A stretch of 64,000 nucleotides of DNA from Labia minor. Its lineage: Eukaryota; Arthropoda; Insecta; Dermaptera; Spongiphoridae. How positions within the stretch are numbered: position 1 is the first letter of the stretch; each line of letters starts with the position of its first letter. Below, one piece after another: positions 34,187 to 44,288 of this stretch. Location of the stretch: positions 67,174,546 through 67,238,545 of the forward strand of contig OY720344.1 of the NCBI GenBank assembly GCA_963082975.1, read 5' to 3'. The notes beneath the pieces were generated by a model, which did not search any database, had not been told where the DNA came from, and was given only the letters and a program-made list of their open reading frames with translations. The translations under genes were made by a program, and so were the position numbers.

Positions 34187-34479
34187 ATCGTAAAAATAAA
34201 GATATATGTTTGATAGTTTTTCACATGATTAAAAATTGAATAAAACTGCTATATATATTGAGAATTCCAGCATGATTGAATCGCTGAAAGTACCAGAATT
34301 AATTTTTTAACACTGTAAATCTCACGCGCCAACACGTGACGTGGTACCATCAACAAAGAGCCACACATATGCTGGTTTAATAAATATTATTTATTAATTT
34401 TAATTTATAATTAATTAAATTTAATATGTTATTTAAACCAATTCAAATTGCGAGATAATCGAGTGGAGACACTCCAGCT
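34184..34479 (+). repeat. Family E2 (Helentron-like), 3' part
   Basis: Matches the 3' two thirds of the full copy at 61899-62318, ending with the hairpin GAGTGGAGACACTC and CCAGC|T. The 5' part is missing. Contains the shared TTTTTAACACTG...CTCACGCGCCAACACGTGACG segment. Confidence 0.7.
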
Positions 34480-34855
34480 TATTTTAATTTTAATAAATTG
34501 CAAACAGTAAAATATCTGTTAATATTAATATTAAATAAAACATTATTATATTTATTATTTTATTTGACGAATTGTTTATTGTTTTTAAATTAAGAATAAT
34601 AAACATTTACATAATTCATCAATTCATTTATTATTATTTGCTTATATTATATATAATAACAAAATAAGAATAAGATCATAATATTTTTTTAAGATTTTCT
34701 AGATAATATGTAGGTTGATCTAAATAAAGATTTATGATTTATGATTGGTTAAATTTACTAAATTTAATAATTTAATAAAAAAAGTAAAATAAAATTAAAC
34801 AATAAACAAAAATTAAAAGCTACCAAAAGGTTAAATTTAGTAAATAATATATTTA

Positions 34856-34886
34856 GTACCGGGACCCCGAGCCTCGGCTCGGTACT
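34856..34886. repeat. GC-rich hairpin
   Basis: GTACC...GAGCC-TC-GGCTC-GGTAC forms a stem with an 8-nt bulge on one side, standing out in very AT-rich DNA. It lies just before a family G fragment. Confidence 0.6.
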
Positions 34887-34891
34887 TAAGT

Positions 34892-35050
34892 TAAAAAAAA
34901 TGATTCATTATTATTGGATTTGGCTGGTAATATTAATACCTGGGACACCGAGCTCTCGCTCTACCCTTTAAAAAATATTGATACACAATTCTTTAATTAT
35001 TTATTACAATTATTAAATGTTACACATTTGCATCAATCTGATTAAAATTA
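34892..35050 (+). repeat. Family G fragment
   Basis: ATGATTCATTATTATTGGAT...GACACCGAGCTCTCGCTCTACCC matches 9268-9390 inside H1 and 16581-16703 inside H2, showing family G also exists outside H elements. Confidence 0.65.
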
Positions 35051-35395
35051 ATGAACTTGTGCTCCTCAATAATACATAAATATATAATATATAGGTACAT
35101 ATATTTTTTTTCTATAGTGTTTTTTTGAAAAACTGTTTAGCGCCCCAAGTGGTTATAAAACAAACTAAAGACAAAAAAACGTGCTTTGCAGCTTTTCGGA
35201 ATTAAAAAAGCAAAATTGGCAGTCGTGGGACTGGCCGACAGAAGTGAAAACTTCTGCGTAAGAAATTTTAAAACAGACGAAATTCGCGCTATTTCACGAG
35301 AAAGATGAATTTCATATGCATGTATATATATATAACTTATATATTATTTTAAACATATATTTTAAACAAATTTGTAACTTATATTTATATATATA

Positions 35396-35744
35396 TGTAA
35401 TATTACTCTATTATTTTGAATATTCCCCGCGCACCGATGGTGGCGCTCTGATTGGATAGAAAGAGAGGAGTTAAAATTTTTATATTTGACAGATGTATCT
35501 GAGTTTGATTTGTGATATGATATGCCTAAAAGAATCTTGAAGAGGCAATATTTGGGTAAACAAAATATAATAAAAGGCTTTAAATGTTGTTTCTTCTGAT
35601 TTGCAGGTAATATTGTAATAAATTTTATATATTTTTTGTACCTTAATTATAATAATAAAAAAAACCTTCTGATTTGCAGACTGAAACGCAATTAAGTCTT
35701 TCATTTCATATAAATTTCATTAAAATAGATAGATCATTATTATA
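35396..35744 (+). promoter_or_regulatory. 5' LTR of element A
   Basis: Begins TGTAATATTACTCTATTATT; GC-richer core CCCCGCGCACCGATGGTGGC at about 35426. Two similar TTCTGATTTGCAG motifs occur in the 3' half. No standard primer-binding site was recognised after it (AACAACATTTTTGCC follows). Confidence 0.82.
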
Positions 35745-36215
35745 AAACAACATTTTTGCCAAGATAAAATATAAATAAATAAAAATAATGGAAAAGCTAA
35801 GATTTGAAAAAAAAAAAAAAAAAAAAAAAAAAAAGAATGACTGAATATATATAAATCAAAATAATTAATAATTAAGGTAAATAAAATAAATAATAAATAA
35901 AATTGAAATAAATCAAAGTGGAATTAAAATAGATAATAAATAAAATTAAAACTAAATAAATAAAAATACAAATAGAATCAAGCATATTTCATTAAAAGAA
36001 GATAATAAATGTTTAAAAGATGAAATAATTTCATTAAAAGAAGACATGAAAAAGGAATATAATAAAAGAAAAACGAGTGAATATAAATCATTAAACCAAG
36101 TAATCAATTTGCTGGTTTAAAAATACAAATAGTGGGAATCTCAATAGAGATCAACTACATACTGCCAACCACTCAGAGTTAGAAGTCGAATTAAATGAAG
36201 GTAACCCAAAAATTT
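35745..36215 (+). pseudogene. 5' internal region of element A, with short coiled-coil frame
   Basis: ATGGAAAAGCTAAG near 35789 leads at once into 28 A (35807-35834). Further on, about 35985-36115 reads ISLKEDNKCLKDEIISLKED-MKKEYNKRKTSEYKSLNQ before stops, a heptad-like sequence that may be what remains of gag. The equivalent in element B is at about 42200-42345. Confidence 0.45.
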
Positions 36216-36219
36216 TATA

Positions 36220-36895
36220 GTGCCACCATTAATTAAAATCAAGTTACTATTAAATAACTCAACGGAAGTTACAGCAATTTATGACTCAGGAGCAAATGTG
36301 TCATTAATAAATTCGAAATTATTGAAAAAAAAAAAAAAAAAAAAAATAGAAAAAAAAAAAAAACATATTTCTACATTAATAATATTCAATAATAAATTAA
36401 AAATAATTTTATTAATAATCATAATAATACCCTTTAATTTAAAGCAAGTTAAAATTATAGTTTATATTTAACATTAAATGTGTTTTTCCTAAAGCAAATA
36501 AAATGAAGAAAATTGATTAAAATTATATATAAAGTTTTATTTATAGTATGTATATGCATATAATAACATATTATATTAAAATAAAGATATGAATACAAAA
36601 AAATTGGTAATTGAAGTTAAAAAGAAAAAGAAATTATTGACATGTGATTTAAAAATTAGTTAACTTGAGGACAATTAATGGTGAGAGGAAAACAGATGGA
36701 ATGGTAAAATTAAAAATAAAGATTTATGATATTGAGAAATACATGAATGTGTTCATCGTAGAAGATAGAAATTTTAGTTACGATTTTCTAATTGGACTAG
36801 ACTGTATAAAGGAGTTCAAATTAAATCAAGATGAAAATTTAAAAAAAAAAAAAATCACACAAAATATAAATTTTAAAAAAATAATAAACATATAA
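36220..36895 (+). pseudogene. Retropepsin-type protease of element A, in two broken pieces
   Basis: First piece: PPLIKIKLLLNNSTEVTAIY-DSGANVSLINSKLL, where DSGA is the aspartic protease active site and VSLIN follows as usual. It then runs into poly(A) (36325-36346, 36350-36363). Second piece, after about 36600: GERKTDGMVKLKIKIYDIEK, then FSYDFLIGLDCIKEFKLN, the C-terminal (F/L)LIGLD motif of the protease fold. Intervening sequence has stops. The same two pieces are in element B (about 42440-42550 and 42832-43089). The enzyme would have cut Gag-Pol; here it is dead. Confidence 0.72.
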
Positions 36896-37044
36896 ACATT
36901 TCTGAAGATTCAAGAGTCGCACAGAAGAAAGAAGAAAGTATCCTAATAGACAATATTAAACAAATAAATTTTAATGAACATCTAAATACAAGTAATTTTG
37001 AAATTACGTTAGATCACCTAAATATTAGTCAACAATCAGAAATA

Positions 37045-37207
37045 AAAAAATTTTAATTGATACATATAAATCAATCTTTGCTAAAGACAAATACGATATT
37101 GGAACTGTAAAAGATTACGAGGCACATATCGATCTAATAGTAGACGAATATTGTTCTAAACGTCCATACGGATACACAATCGAAGATAAAAGAGAAAGAA
37201 GAAAATA
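37045..37207 (+). pseudogene. Protease-RT linker of gypsy pol, ending where RT should begin
   Basis: KFLIDTYKSIFAKDKYDIGT, VKDYEAHIDLIVDEYCSKRP, YGYTIEDKRERRK and stop. In complete gypsy elements the stretch KSIFA..K.DIG....EAHIDL....P leads straight into the RT. Here it joins the coiled-coil frame (KEENNHKLKYEELLH...) at about 37195 instead, marking the deletion junction. The junction is at the same place in element B (43315-43472). Confidence 0.72.
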
Positions 37208-37275
37208 ATCATAAATTAAAGTATGAAGAATTGCTTCACCGACACAATATAATTCAAGAAAATATTCAATTACTT

Positions 37276-37329
<54 letters not shown>

Positions 37330-37408
37330 ATGAAGAACTAAAGATTGAATTATCCACTAAAGAAAAGAACTATTCTGTATCTATTAATAATTATGTTGCA
37401 TTAAAAGA

Positions 37409-37460
<52 letters not shown>

Positions 37461-38230
37461 AGCTTATTAATTAGATTAGAAGATGTGAATGGTAAGTGTG
37501 AAATAATAAATATAAATAATAAAGAACTTTCTGATTTCACAGAAAAAGTTGATGACCTTGAAAAGGAAAACACTTTATTAACTAATAAACTAGATGAATT
37601 TAAAGAATATAGTGATGAATTGGAAGAAAACTTTAAACAAAAAGTATATGATTTGCAAAGAAACCTTAAAGTGTTACAAGAAGAAAAATATTATCTAGAA
37701 GAAATTGAAAAATTACAGGGTGAAATAACGCTTTTACAAAATGATCTCGAAAAGAACAATTTTCAATAGAAACAGTCAACCATTTAAAAAAAAAAAAAAA
37801 AAAATTTTGAAAGTCATGTACAATTACATGATGATTTGAACAAAATTACATTAGAAAAAATTGAATTAGAAAATAAATATATCAACTTAAATAATGAAAA
37901 CACAAAACATTTAGAACAGATTTTAAAATTAGAAGAATTAAATACTGAATTAATGAAAAAAAAAAAAAAAAAAAAAAAATAATCATTCGCAAGGTATACA
38001 TGAAAAGATTGTGGATTTAGAAATTACAAATAATAACCTGTTACGAGACATTGAAGAATTTCAATCATCTATTTCTAAAAAAAAAAAAAAAAAAAAAAAT
38101 AAATATAATAATAATAGAAGAATATGAAAATGTAAAACAAAAACTTATTGATAACAAGGCTTTGTTGTTACTAACGTATCAACTTATAATTCATTGCCTA
38201 AAAATCTTGAAAATAATTTAATTTCCTAAG
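37195..38230 (+). pseudogene. Coiled-coil reading frame of element A, broken by poly(A) tracts
   Basis: Pieces in order: NNHKLKYEELLHRHNIIQEN, then 51 A, a piece ending NNYVALKDNL, 45 A, and the longest open piece at 37485-37769 (NGKCEIININNKELSDFTEK, LENTLLTNKLDEFKEYSDEL, QKVYDLQRNLKVLQEEKYYL). More pieces follow between further poly(A) runs (IELENKYINLNNENTKHLEQ; ARYT-type; LLRDIEEFQSSIS). The heptad pattern predicts a long coiled coil. Its place after pol suggests a third ORF or a translocated gag; I do not recognise it as a known family. Poly(A) would encode poly-Lys when in frame. Confidence 0.5.
37277..37459. repeat. Two very long poly(A) tracts (51 and 45 nt) in element A
   Basis: A-runs at 37277-37327 and 37415-37459, separated by 87 bp. 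Other runs of 19-28 A in this element: 35807-35834, 36325-36346, 37786-37804, 37956-37979, 38077-38099, 38545-38565. All are on the coding strand. Confidence 0.95.
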
Positions 38231-38291
38231 ATTTAGAAATTTTTAATCAATCCGACTTAAGTTTAAACAGTACTTTCAATATTTTAATGAG

Positions 38292-39250
38292 ATGAAATTA
38301 AAAATAAATCTATTAAACGAACTAAAGAATTTTAAATTGGATATAAATCAAATTGATGAAATCAATAAACTATCTATCAATCAATTTAGATTAATCTTAA
38401 ACGATTTAAACGATAAAAAAGCTAATATTGTGAGAGACCTTGATACTATTAATCAACTTTACATGCAATTCAAAGAAGTGGAACAAAATGAAATCGAATA
38501 TAAAGAAAAATATGATAATATTTTAATAGAAGAATTGAATATAGAAAAAAAAAAAAAAAAAAAAAGAAGAGGTAGAAGTGCCAGAAAAAGAAGATAGATG
38601 TACCAGAAAAGAAAGAAGAGAAGATAGAAGAACCAGGAAAGAAGAAGAGAAGATAGAAGTACCAAAAAGGGAAGAAGAAAAAGAAGATGCTGAAGCTAAA
38701 GCAAGGAAAGGAAAAGAAGGAGCCGATTCTAAGGCAAAGAAAGAAAGAGAAGAAGCTGAAGCTAAAGCAAAGAAAAAAAAAAAAAGAAGATGCTGAAGCT
38801 AAAGCAAAGAAAGAAAAAGAAGATGCTGTAGCTAAAGCAAAGAAAGAAAAAGAAGAAGCCGAATTAAAGGCAAAGAAAGAAAAAGAAGAAGCTGAAGCTA
38901 AAGCAAGGAAAGGAAAAGAAGGAGCCGATTCTAAGGCAAAGAAAGAAAGAGAAGAAGCTGAAGCTAAAGCAAAGAAAAAAAAAAAGAAGATGCTGAAGCT
39001 AAAGCAAAGAAAGAAAAAGAAGATGCTGTAGCTAAAGCAAAGAAAGAAAAAGAAGAAGCCGAATTAAAGGCAAAGAAAGAAAAAGAAGAAGCCGATTCTA
39101 AGGCAAAGAAAGAAAAAGAAGAAGCCGAATTTAAGGCAAAGAAAGAAAAAGAAGAAGCCGGAGCTAAAGCAAAGAAAGAAGAAGAAGATGCTGAAGCTAA
39201 AGGCAAAGAAAGAAAAAGAAGAAACAGAAACTGACCCCATTGTTAAATAC
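38292..39250 (+). pseudogene. Lys/Glu-rich C-terminal frame of element A, frameshifted
   Basis: Starts MKLKINLLNELKNFKLDINQ, continues as a helical segment with LNDKKANIVRDLDTINQLYM and is shifted by the poly(A) run at 38545-38565. After it come about sixteen 11-residue units of the type AEAKAKKEKEE/AELKAKKEKEE (33-bp repeats, about 38688-39217), shifted again at A-runs near 38768 and 38976. In the frame that fits the repeats the natural end is EETETDPIVKYT and stop at about 39253, just before the polypurine tract. The element B copy (44289-45182) is open over most of this length. Confidence 0.6.
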
Positions 39251-39283
39251 ACTTGATTCTTAATTCGAACTACGTTCTCCCTT

Positions 39284-39294
39284 AAGGGGGGAGA
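39284..39294 (+). other. Polypurine tract of element A
   Basis: AAGGGGGGAGA abuts the 3' LTR start TGTAATATTA. Same in element B at 45232-45242. It fixes orientation as plus strand. Confidence 0.85.
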
Positions 39295-39643
39295 TGTAAT
39301 ATTACTCTATTATTTTGAATATTCCCCGCGCACCGATGGTGGCGCTCTGATTGGATAGAAAGAGAGGAGTTAAAATTTTTATATTTGACAGATGTATCTG
39401 AGTTTGATTTGTGATATGATATGCCTAAAAGAATCTTGAAGAGGCAATATTTGGGTAAACAAAATATAATAAAAGGCTTTAAATGTTGTTTCTTCTGATT
39501 TGCAGGTAATATTGTAATAAATTTTATATATTTTTTGTACCTTAATTATAATAATAAAAAAAACCTTCTGATTTGCAGACTGAAACGCAATTAAGTCTTT
39601 CATTTCATATAAATTTCATTAAAATAGATAGATCATTATTATA
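39295..39643 (+). repeat. 3' LTR of element A
   Basis: 349 bp, identical by eye to 35396-35744. Confidence 0.88.
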
Positions 39644-39681
39644 TATATAAATACACAACTTTGTTTAAAATATTGCAATAC

Positions 39682-39832
39682 GAACTGTTTTATAATTCTT
39701 ATCTCTAACATAAAATATATATTTATTATGTGAAGTTCATTTCGTATAATTTTGATTATATATGTATATATGAAATGAACTTTACATAATAAATATATAT
39801 TTATATGTTAGAGATAATTTATAAAACAGTTC
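39682..39832. repeat. Foldback (imperfect long inverted repeat) in H3
   Basis: GAACTGTTTTATAA...TTATCTCTAACATA...GAAGTTCATTTC is mirrored by GAAATGAACTTTAC...TATGTTAGAGATAA...TTATAAAACAGTTC, giving arms of about 70 bp. H4 keeps mainly the right half (about 45735-45840). Confidence 0.8.
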
Positions 39833-40084
39833 TAATGACAATTCAAATTTCGCGCTCTGTTATAAGAAATTTGAAAGCAGATGGTTTCATGGTGTTGGTC
39901 ACGATCACGCGAGTTCTATACTTTTTCCCCATCCCGCAAAAGTGCTCAACGCCGCTAAAGAAGTTTTCACTTCAAAAATTATTTAATATTTGGAAATATA
40001 TCTGACTTATAGAAAAAATGAATATTAATTAAAGAAAGAAATAGTTTTTAAAATATCCTGAATAATATGTAACAATTTTCAAGA

Positions 40085-40725
40085 TAGAAATTTATTACAA
40101 TATTACAATTATTAACTGTTGCATCATTGCATCAATCTGATTAAAATGAATGGAACTTCGGGTACTCAATAATAATAAATAAAATAATATTAATAAATAT
40201 ATTGAATAATATTTTATTGAAAAAATATTAAAACTTATAAAACTATCTAAAACTTTATTAATAAAAGAACAATGAATAAATAAATATAGAATAGTAATTT
40301 ATTAAAAAGTAAACAATAGATAAAAAGAAAAAAAAATAACAAAATCATTATTTTCATTTTTAAATAACGATTCACCCGGCGAGTTTCGAACCGACGAAAT
40401 CCACTCGTTAAAACATCAGTCCAACCGCTGGACTATATGTATTTAGATAAAAAATTGTCATTTTTTTACTGTCTTAGCAGGCAGTATTAAAAATTTTGAC
40501 GTTTTCCATATAATATATAATTTTCAATTAAGAAATTAATAATGAAGCTGTATGTTTCAAGAGATATCATCAATAAAACTTAATTTTTCTTTATAAATAC
40601 TATATCTAGTGTGAATTTGAAAAAAATCGTTAGAGCGGTTTTTGAGAACCATGATATATAGATAAATACATATATACAATTTTAGCTAGCATAATAAGAT
40701 AAGATTTTCGACCATTAAGAAAAAA
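40085..40725 (-). repeat. Family G copy with tRNA-like promoter segment
   Basis: Matches the G sequence inside H1/H2 (ends near AAAATCGTTAGAGCGGTTTT and ...AGCTAGCATAATAAGATAAG). On the minus strand 40375-40440 has TAGTCCAGCGGTTGGACT, a good A-box, and GGTTCGAAACTC, a good B-box, about 25 nt apart. This looks like the head of a tRNA-derived SINE, though acceptor-stem pairing was not shown. Confidence 0.6.
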
Positions 40726-41520
40726 CGAAAAATTATCTGTTGTTTGTAGTTATCTACTAGTATATTATAACTATATGCCTAAAAATAAAATTAAAATAAT
40801 AGATTAAATGTAAATTAATACAATTTATAAAATGGTAATTGCATCAATTTGATGAAAAAAAAGAAATTCAAAACAAATTATAAAATGTTTTATAGAGATG
40901 TAAATTAAGATATCATTTTCAAGAAAATTAAAAAAATCTCTTTTGAAACATCAAAAAAAAAAACATATAAATCCACTTAATTGAATAAATATAAGTATTT
41001 TTTTAAGCTTGATATTCAAATTACTTTAATAATTAAAATTAAATAAAAAAAACACATAATAAACTGTGACAGAGGGAAGCTTTAAAGGAAAATGGCAAGA
41101 AAGAAAGATGGGAAACATTAAAGTTCACTTACTTTCCGCTTATAAGACAGGGTGAGTATTGTAGAATGTAAGAGGATGAGGGATGAGAGGTCTAAGGATT
41201 TAGGGCATTGAGGGGGAGATCCAATCTTGGAAACCAAAATAAACACAAGTCGGGACATTAATTAAAAAGAAAGAATAATGCGGCCAAACGGAAAACATCG
41301 ATTTCCTGAACAGATAAAAAAAATCATCACAAGAATTGCTTTTAGAAATTATTTTTTTCCTTATCAAATTCTTTTGAAGGTATTTTTCTTTCTATTTGTA
41401 AAAAGTAAAATTATATAGTTTTAGGAAAAATATAAATAATTTTAATATCTTAACTATATATAACTATATATAAAGAGAGAGATAGAGAAAAAGATATTCT
41501 AGAATTTAGTAAATATAAAA
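40726..41520. other. AT-rich DNA without gene
   Basis: A purine-rich patch at 41065-41280 (AGAGGGAAGC..., GAGGATGAGGGATGAGAGG) has no ORF or recognisable repeat match. Confidence 0.55.
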
Positions 41521-41653
41521 AAAAATGAAAATTGGCAGTCGTAGGACTGGCCGACAGAAGTGAAAACGTCTGCGTAAGAAATTTGAAAGCAGATGGAATG
41601 CGCACCAGCTTCACGAGAAAAATGAATTTTATATATGTATATATATATATACA

Positions 41654-42012
41654 TGTAATATTACTCTATTATTTTGAATATTCCCCGCGCACCGATGGTG
41701 GCGCTCTGATTGGATAGAAAGAGAGGAGTTAAAATTTTTATATTTGACAGAAGTATTTGAGTTTAATTTGTGATAATGTTCCTAATCTTGAAGAAGCAAT
41801 ATTTAAATAAACAAAATATAATAAAAGGCTTTAAATGTTGTTTCTTCTGAATTTCAGGTAATATTATAATAAACTTTATATATTTGTTTTTATTATCTTA
41901 ATTATAATAATAAAAAAACTTCTGAATTTCAGCTACTGATTTTCAGATTGAAAACGCAATTAAGTCTTTCATTTCATATAAAACCCACTAAAATAGATAG
42001 ATCATTATTATA
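41654..42012 (+). promoter_or_regulatory. 5' LTR of element B
   Basis: First ~105 bp equal to the LTR of A; after TTTGACAG it diverges (AAGTATTTGAGTTTAATTTG instead of ATGTATCTGAGTTTGATTTG) and has extra TTTCAG motifs. It belongs to a distinct LTR subtype. Confidence 0.82.
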
Positions 42013-42439
42013 AAACAACATTTTTGCCAAGATAAAATATAAATAAATAAAAATAATGGAAAAGCTAAGATCTAAAAAAAAAAAAAAAAAAAAAAAAAAG
42101 AATGACTGAAAATATATAGATCAAAATAATTAATAATTAAGGTAAATAAAATAAATAATAAATAAAATTAAAACTAAATAAATAAAAATACAAATAGAAT
42201 CAAGCATATTTCATTAAAAGAAGATAATAAATGTTTAAAAGATGAAATAATTTCATTAAAAGAAGACATGAAAAAGGAATATAATAAAAGAAAAACGAGT
42301 AAATATAAATCATTAAACCAAGTAATCAATTTGCTGGTTTAAAAATACAAATAGTGGGAATCTCAATAGAGATCAACTACATACTGCCAACCACTCAGAG
42401 TTAGAAGTCGAATTAAATGAAGGTAACCCAAAAATTTTA

Positions 42440-42546
42440 TAGTGCCACCATTAATTAAAATCAAGTTACTATTAAATAACTCAACGGAAGTTACAGCAAT
42501 TTATGACTCAGGAGCAAATGTGTCATTAATAAATTCGAAATTATTG

Positions 42547-42593
<47 letters not shown>

Positions 42594-43086
42594 ATATTTC
42601 TACATTAATAATATTCAATAATAAATTAAAAATAATTTTATTAATAATCATAATAATACCCTTTAATTTAAAGCAAGTTAAAATTATAGTTTATATTTAA
42701 CATTAAATGTGTTTTTCCTAAAGCAAATAAAATGAAGAAAATTGATTAAAATTATATATAAAATTTTATTTATAGTATGTATATGCATATAATAACATAT
42801 TATATTAAAATAAAGATATGAATACAAAAAATTGGTAATTGAAGTTAAAAAGAAAAAGAAATTATTGACATGTGATTTAAAATTAGTTAACTTGAGGACA
42901 ATTAATGGTGAGAGGAAAACAGATGGAATGGTAAAATTAAAAATAAAGATTTATGATATTGAGAAATACATGAATGTGTTCATCATAGAAGATAGAAATT
43001 TTAGTTACGATTTTCTAATTGGACTAGACTGTATAAAGGGGTCCAAATTAAATCAAGATGAAAATTTAAAAAAATCACACAAAATA

Positions 43087-43089
<3 letters not shown>
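42440..43089 (+). pseudogene. Retropepsin-type protease pieces of element B
   Basis: Same DSGANVSLIN piece as in A, followed by 46 A (42547-42592). The second piece, 42832-43089, runs from EVKKKKKLLTCDLKLVNLRT through GERKTDGMVKLKIKIYDIEK to FSYDFLIGLDCIKGSKLN. Broken between the two. Confidence 0.7.
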
Positions 43090-43128
<39 letters not shown>

Positions 43129-43285
43129 ATAATAAACATATAAACATTTCTGAAGATTCAAGAGTCGCACAGAAGAAAGAAGAAAGTATCCTAATAGACA
43201 ATATTAAACAAATAAATTTTAATGAACATCTAAATACAAGTAATTTTGAAATTACGTTAGATCACCTAAATATTAATCAACAATC

Positions 43286-43317
<32 letters not shown>

Positions 43318-43539
43318 TAATTGATACATATAAATCAATCTTTGCTAAAGACAAATACGATATTGGAACTGTAAAAGATTACGAGGCACATATCGATCTA
43401 ATGGTAGACGAATATTGTTCTAAACGTCCATACGGATGCACAATCGAAGATAAAAGAGAAAGAAGAAAATAATCATAAATTAAAGTATGAAGAATTGCTT
43501 CACCAACACAATATAATTCAAGAAAATATTCAATTACTT

Positions 43540-43579
<40 letters not shown>

Positions 43580-43603
43580 AACTTATTAATTAGATTAGAA
43601 GAT

Positions 43604-43840
43604 GTGAATGGTAAGTGTGAAATAATAAATATAAATAATAAAGAACTTTCTGATTTCACAGAAAAAGTTGATGACCTTGAAAAGGAAAACACTTTATTAA
43701 CTAATAAACTAGATGAATTTAAAGAATATAGTGATGAATTGGAAGAAAACTTTAAACAAAAAGTATATGATTTGCAGAGAAACCTTAAAGTGTTACAAGA
43801 AGAAAAATATTATCTAGAAGAAATTAAAAAAATTACATGA
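43604..43840 (+). pseudogene. Coiled-coil frame of element B, shortened
   Basis: Same NGKCEIININNKELSDF start as A, ending early (KYYLEEIKKIT) because a segment has been lost between two AATTACA motifs. Upstream, the two poly(A) tracts of A are represented by one 38-A tract with the intervening 87 bp gone. Confidence 0.6.
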
Positions 43841-44288
43841 TGATTTGAACAAAATTACATTAGAAAAAATTGAATTAGAAAATAAATATATCAACTTAAA
43901 TAATGAAAACACAAAACATTTAGAACAGATTTTAAAATTAGAAGAATTAAATACTGAATTAATGGAAGAAAAAAAATAATCATTCGCAAGGTATACATGA
44001 AAAGATTGTGGATTTAGAAATTACAAATAATAACCTGTTACGAGACATTGAAGAATTTCAATCATCTATTTCTAAAAAAAAAAAAAAAAAAAAAAATAAA
44101 TATAATAATAATAGAAGAATATGAAAATGTAAAACAAAAACTTATTGATAACAAGGCTTTGTTGTTACTAACGTATCAACTTATAATTCATTGCCTAAAA
44201 ATCTTGAAAATAATTTAATTTCCTAAGATTTAGAAATTTTTAATCAATCCGACTTAAGTTTAAACAGTACTTTCAATATTTTAATGAG

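Larger units (their letters stand above)
35396..39643 (+). mobile_element. Non-autonomous gypsy-type LTR retrotransposon A
   Basis: LTRs of 349 bp (35396-35744 and 39295-39643), identical by eye, starting TGTAATATTA and ending ATTATA, with a TATA duplication at each side (35392-35395, 39644-39647). A polypurine tract AAGGGGGGAGA directly precedes the 3' LTR (39284-39294). The interior has protease pieces and the protease-RT linker but no RT, RNase H or integrase, then a coiled-coil region and a Lys/Glu-rich repeat region. It is peppered with poly(A) tracts. A second copy with the same structure is at 41654-45601, so the deleted form has itself been mobile, presumably using another element's enzymes. 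Confidence 0.85.
35210..39973 (-). mobile_element. Helentron-like element H3 (small, minus strand), interrupted by LTR element A
   Basis: On the minus strand the 5' end at 39973 reads GAAGTGAAAACTTCTTTAGC and the 3' end near 35210-35265 reads AGAAGTTTTCACTTC, then a hairpin (GGCCAGTC-GACTGCC) and ATTTTGC. These are the termini of family H in variant form. Both ends are flanked by T on the element strand. Without LTR element A it is only about 0.5 kb and non-coding. It contains a foldback at 39682-39832. Confidence 0.7.
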
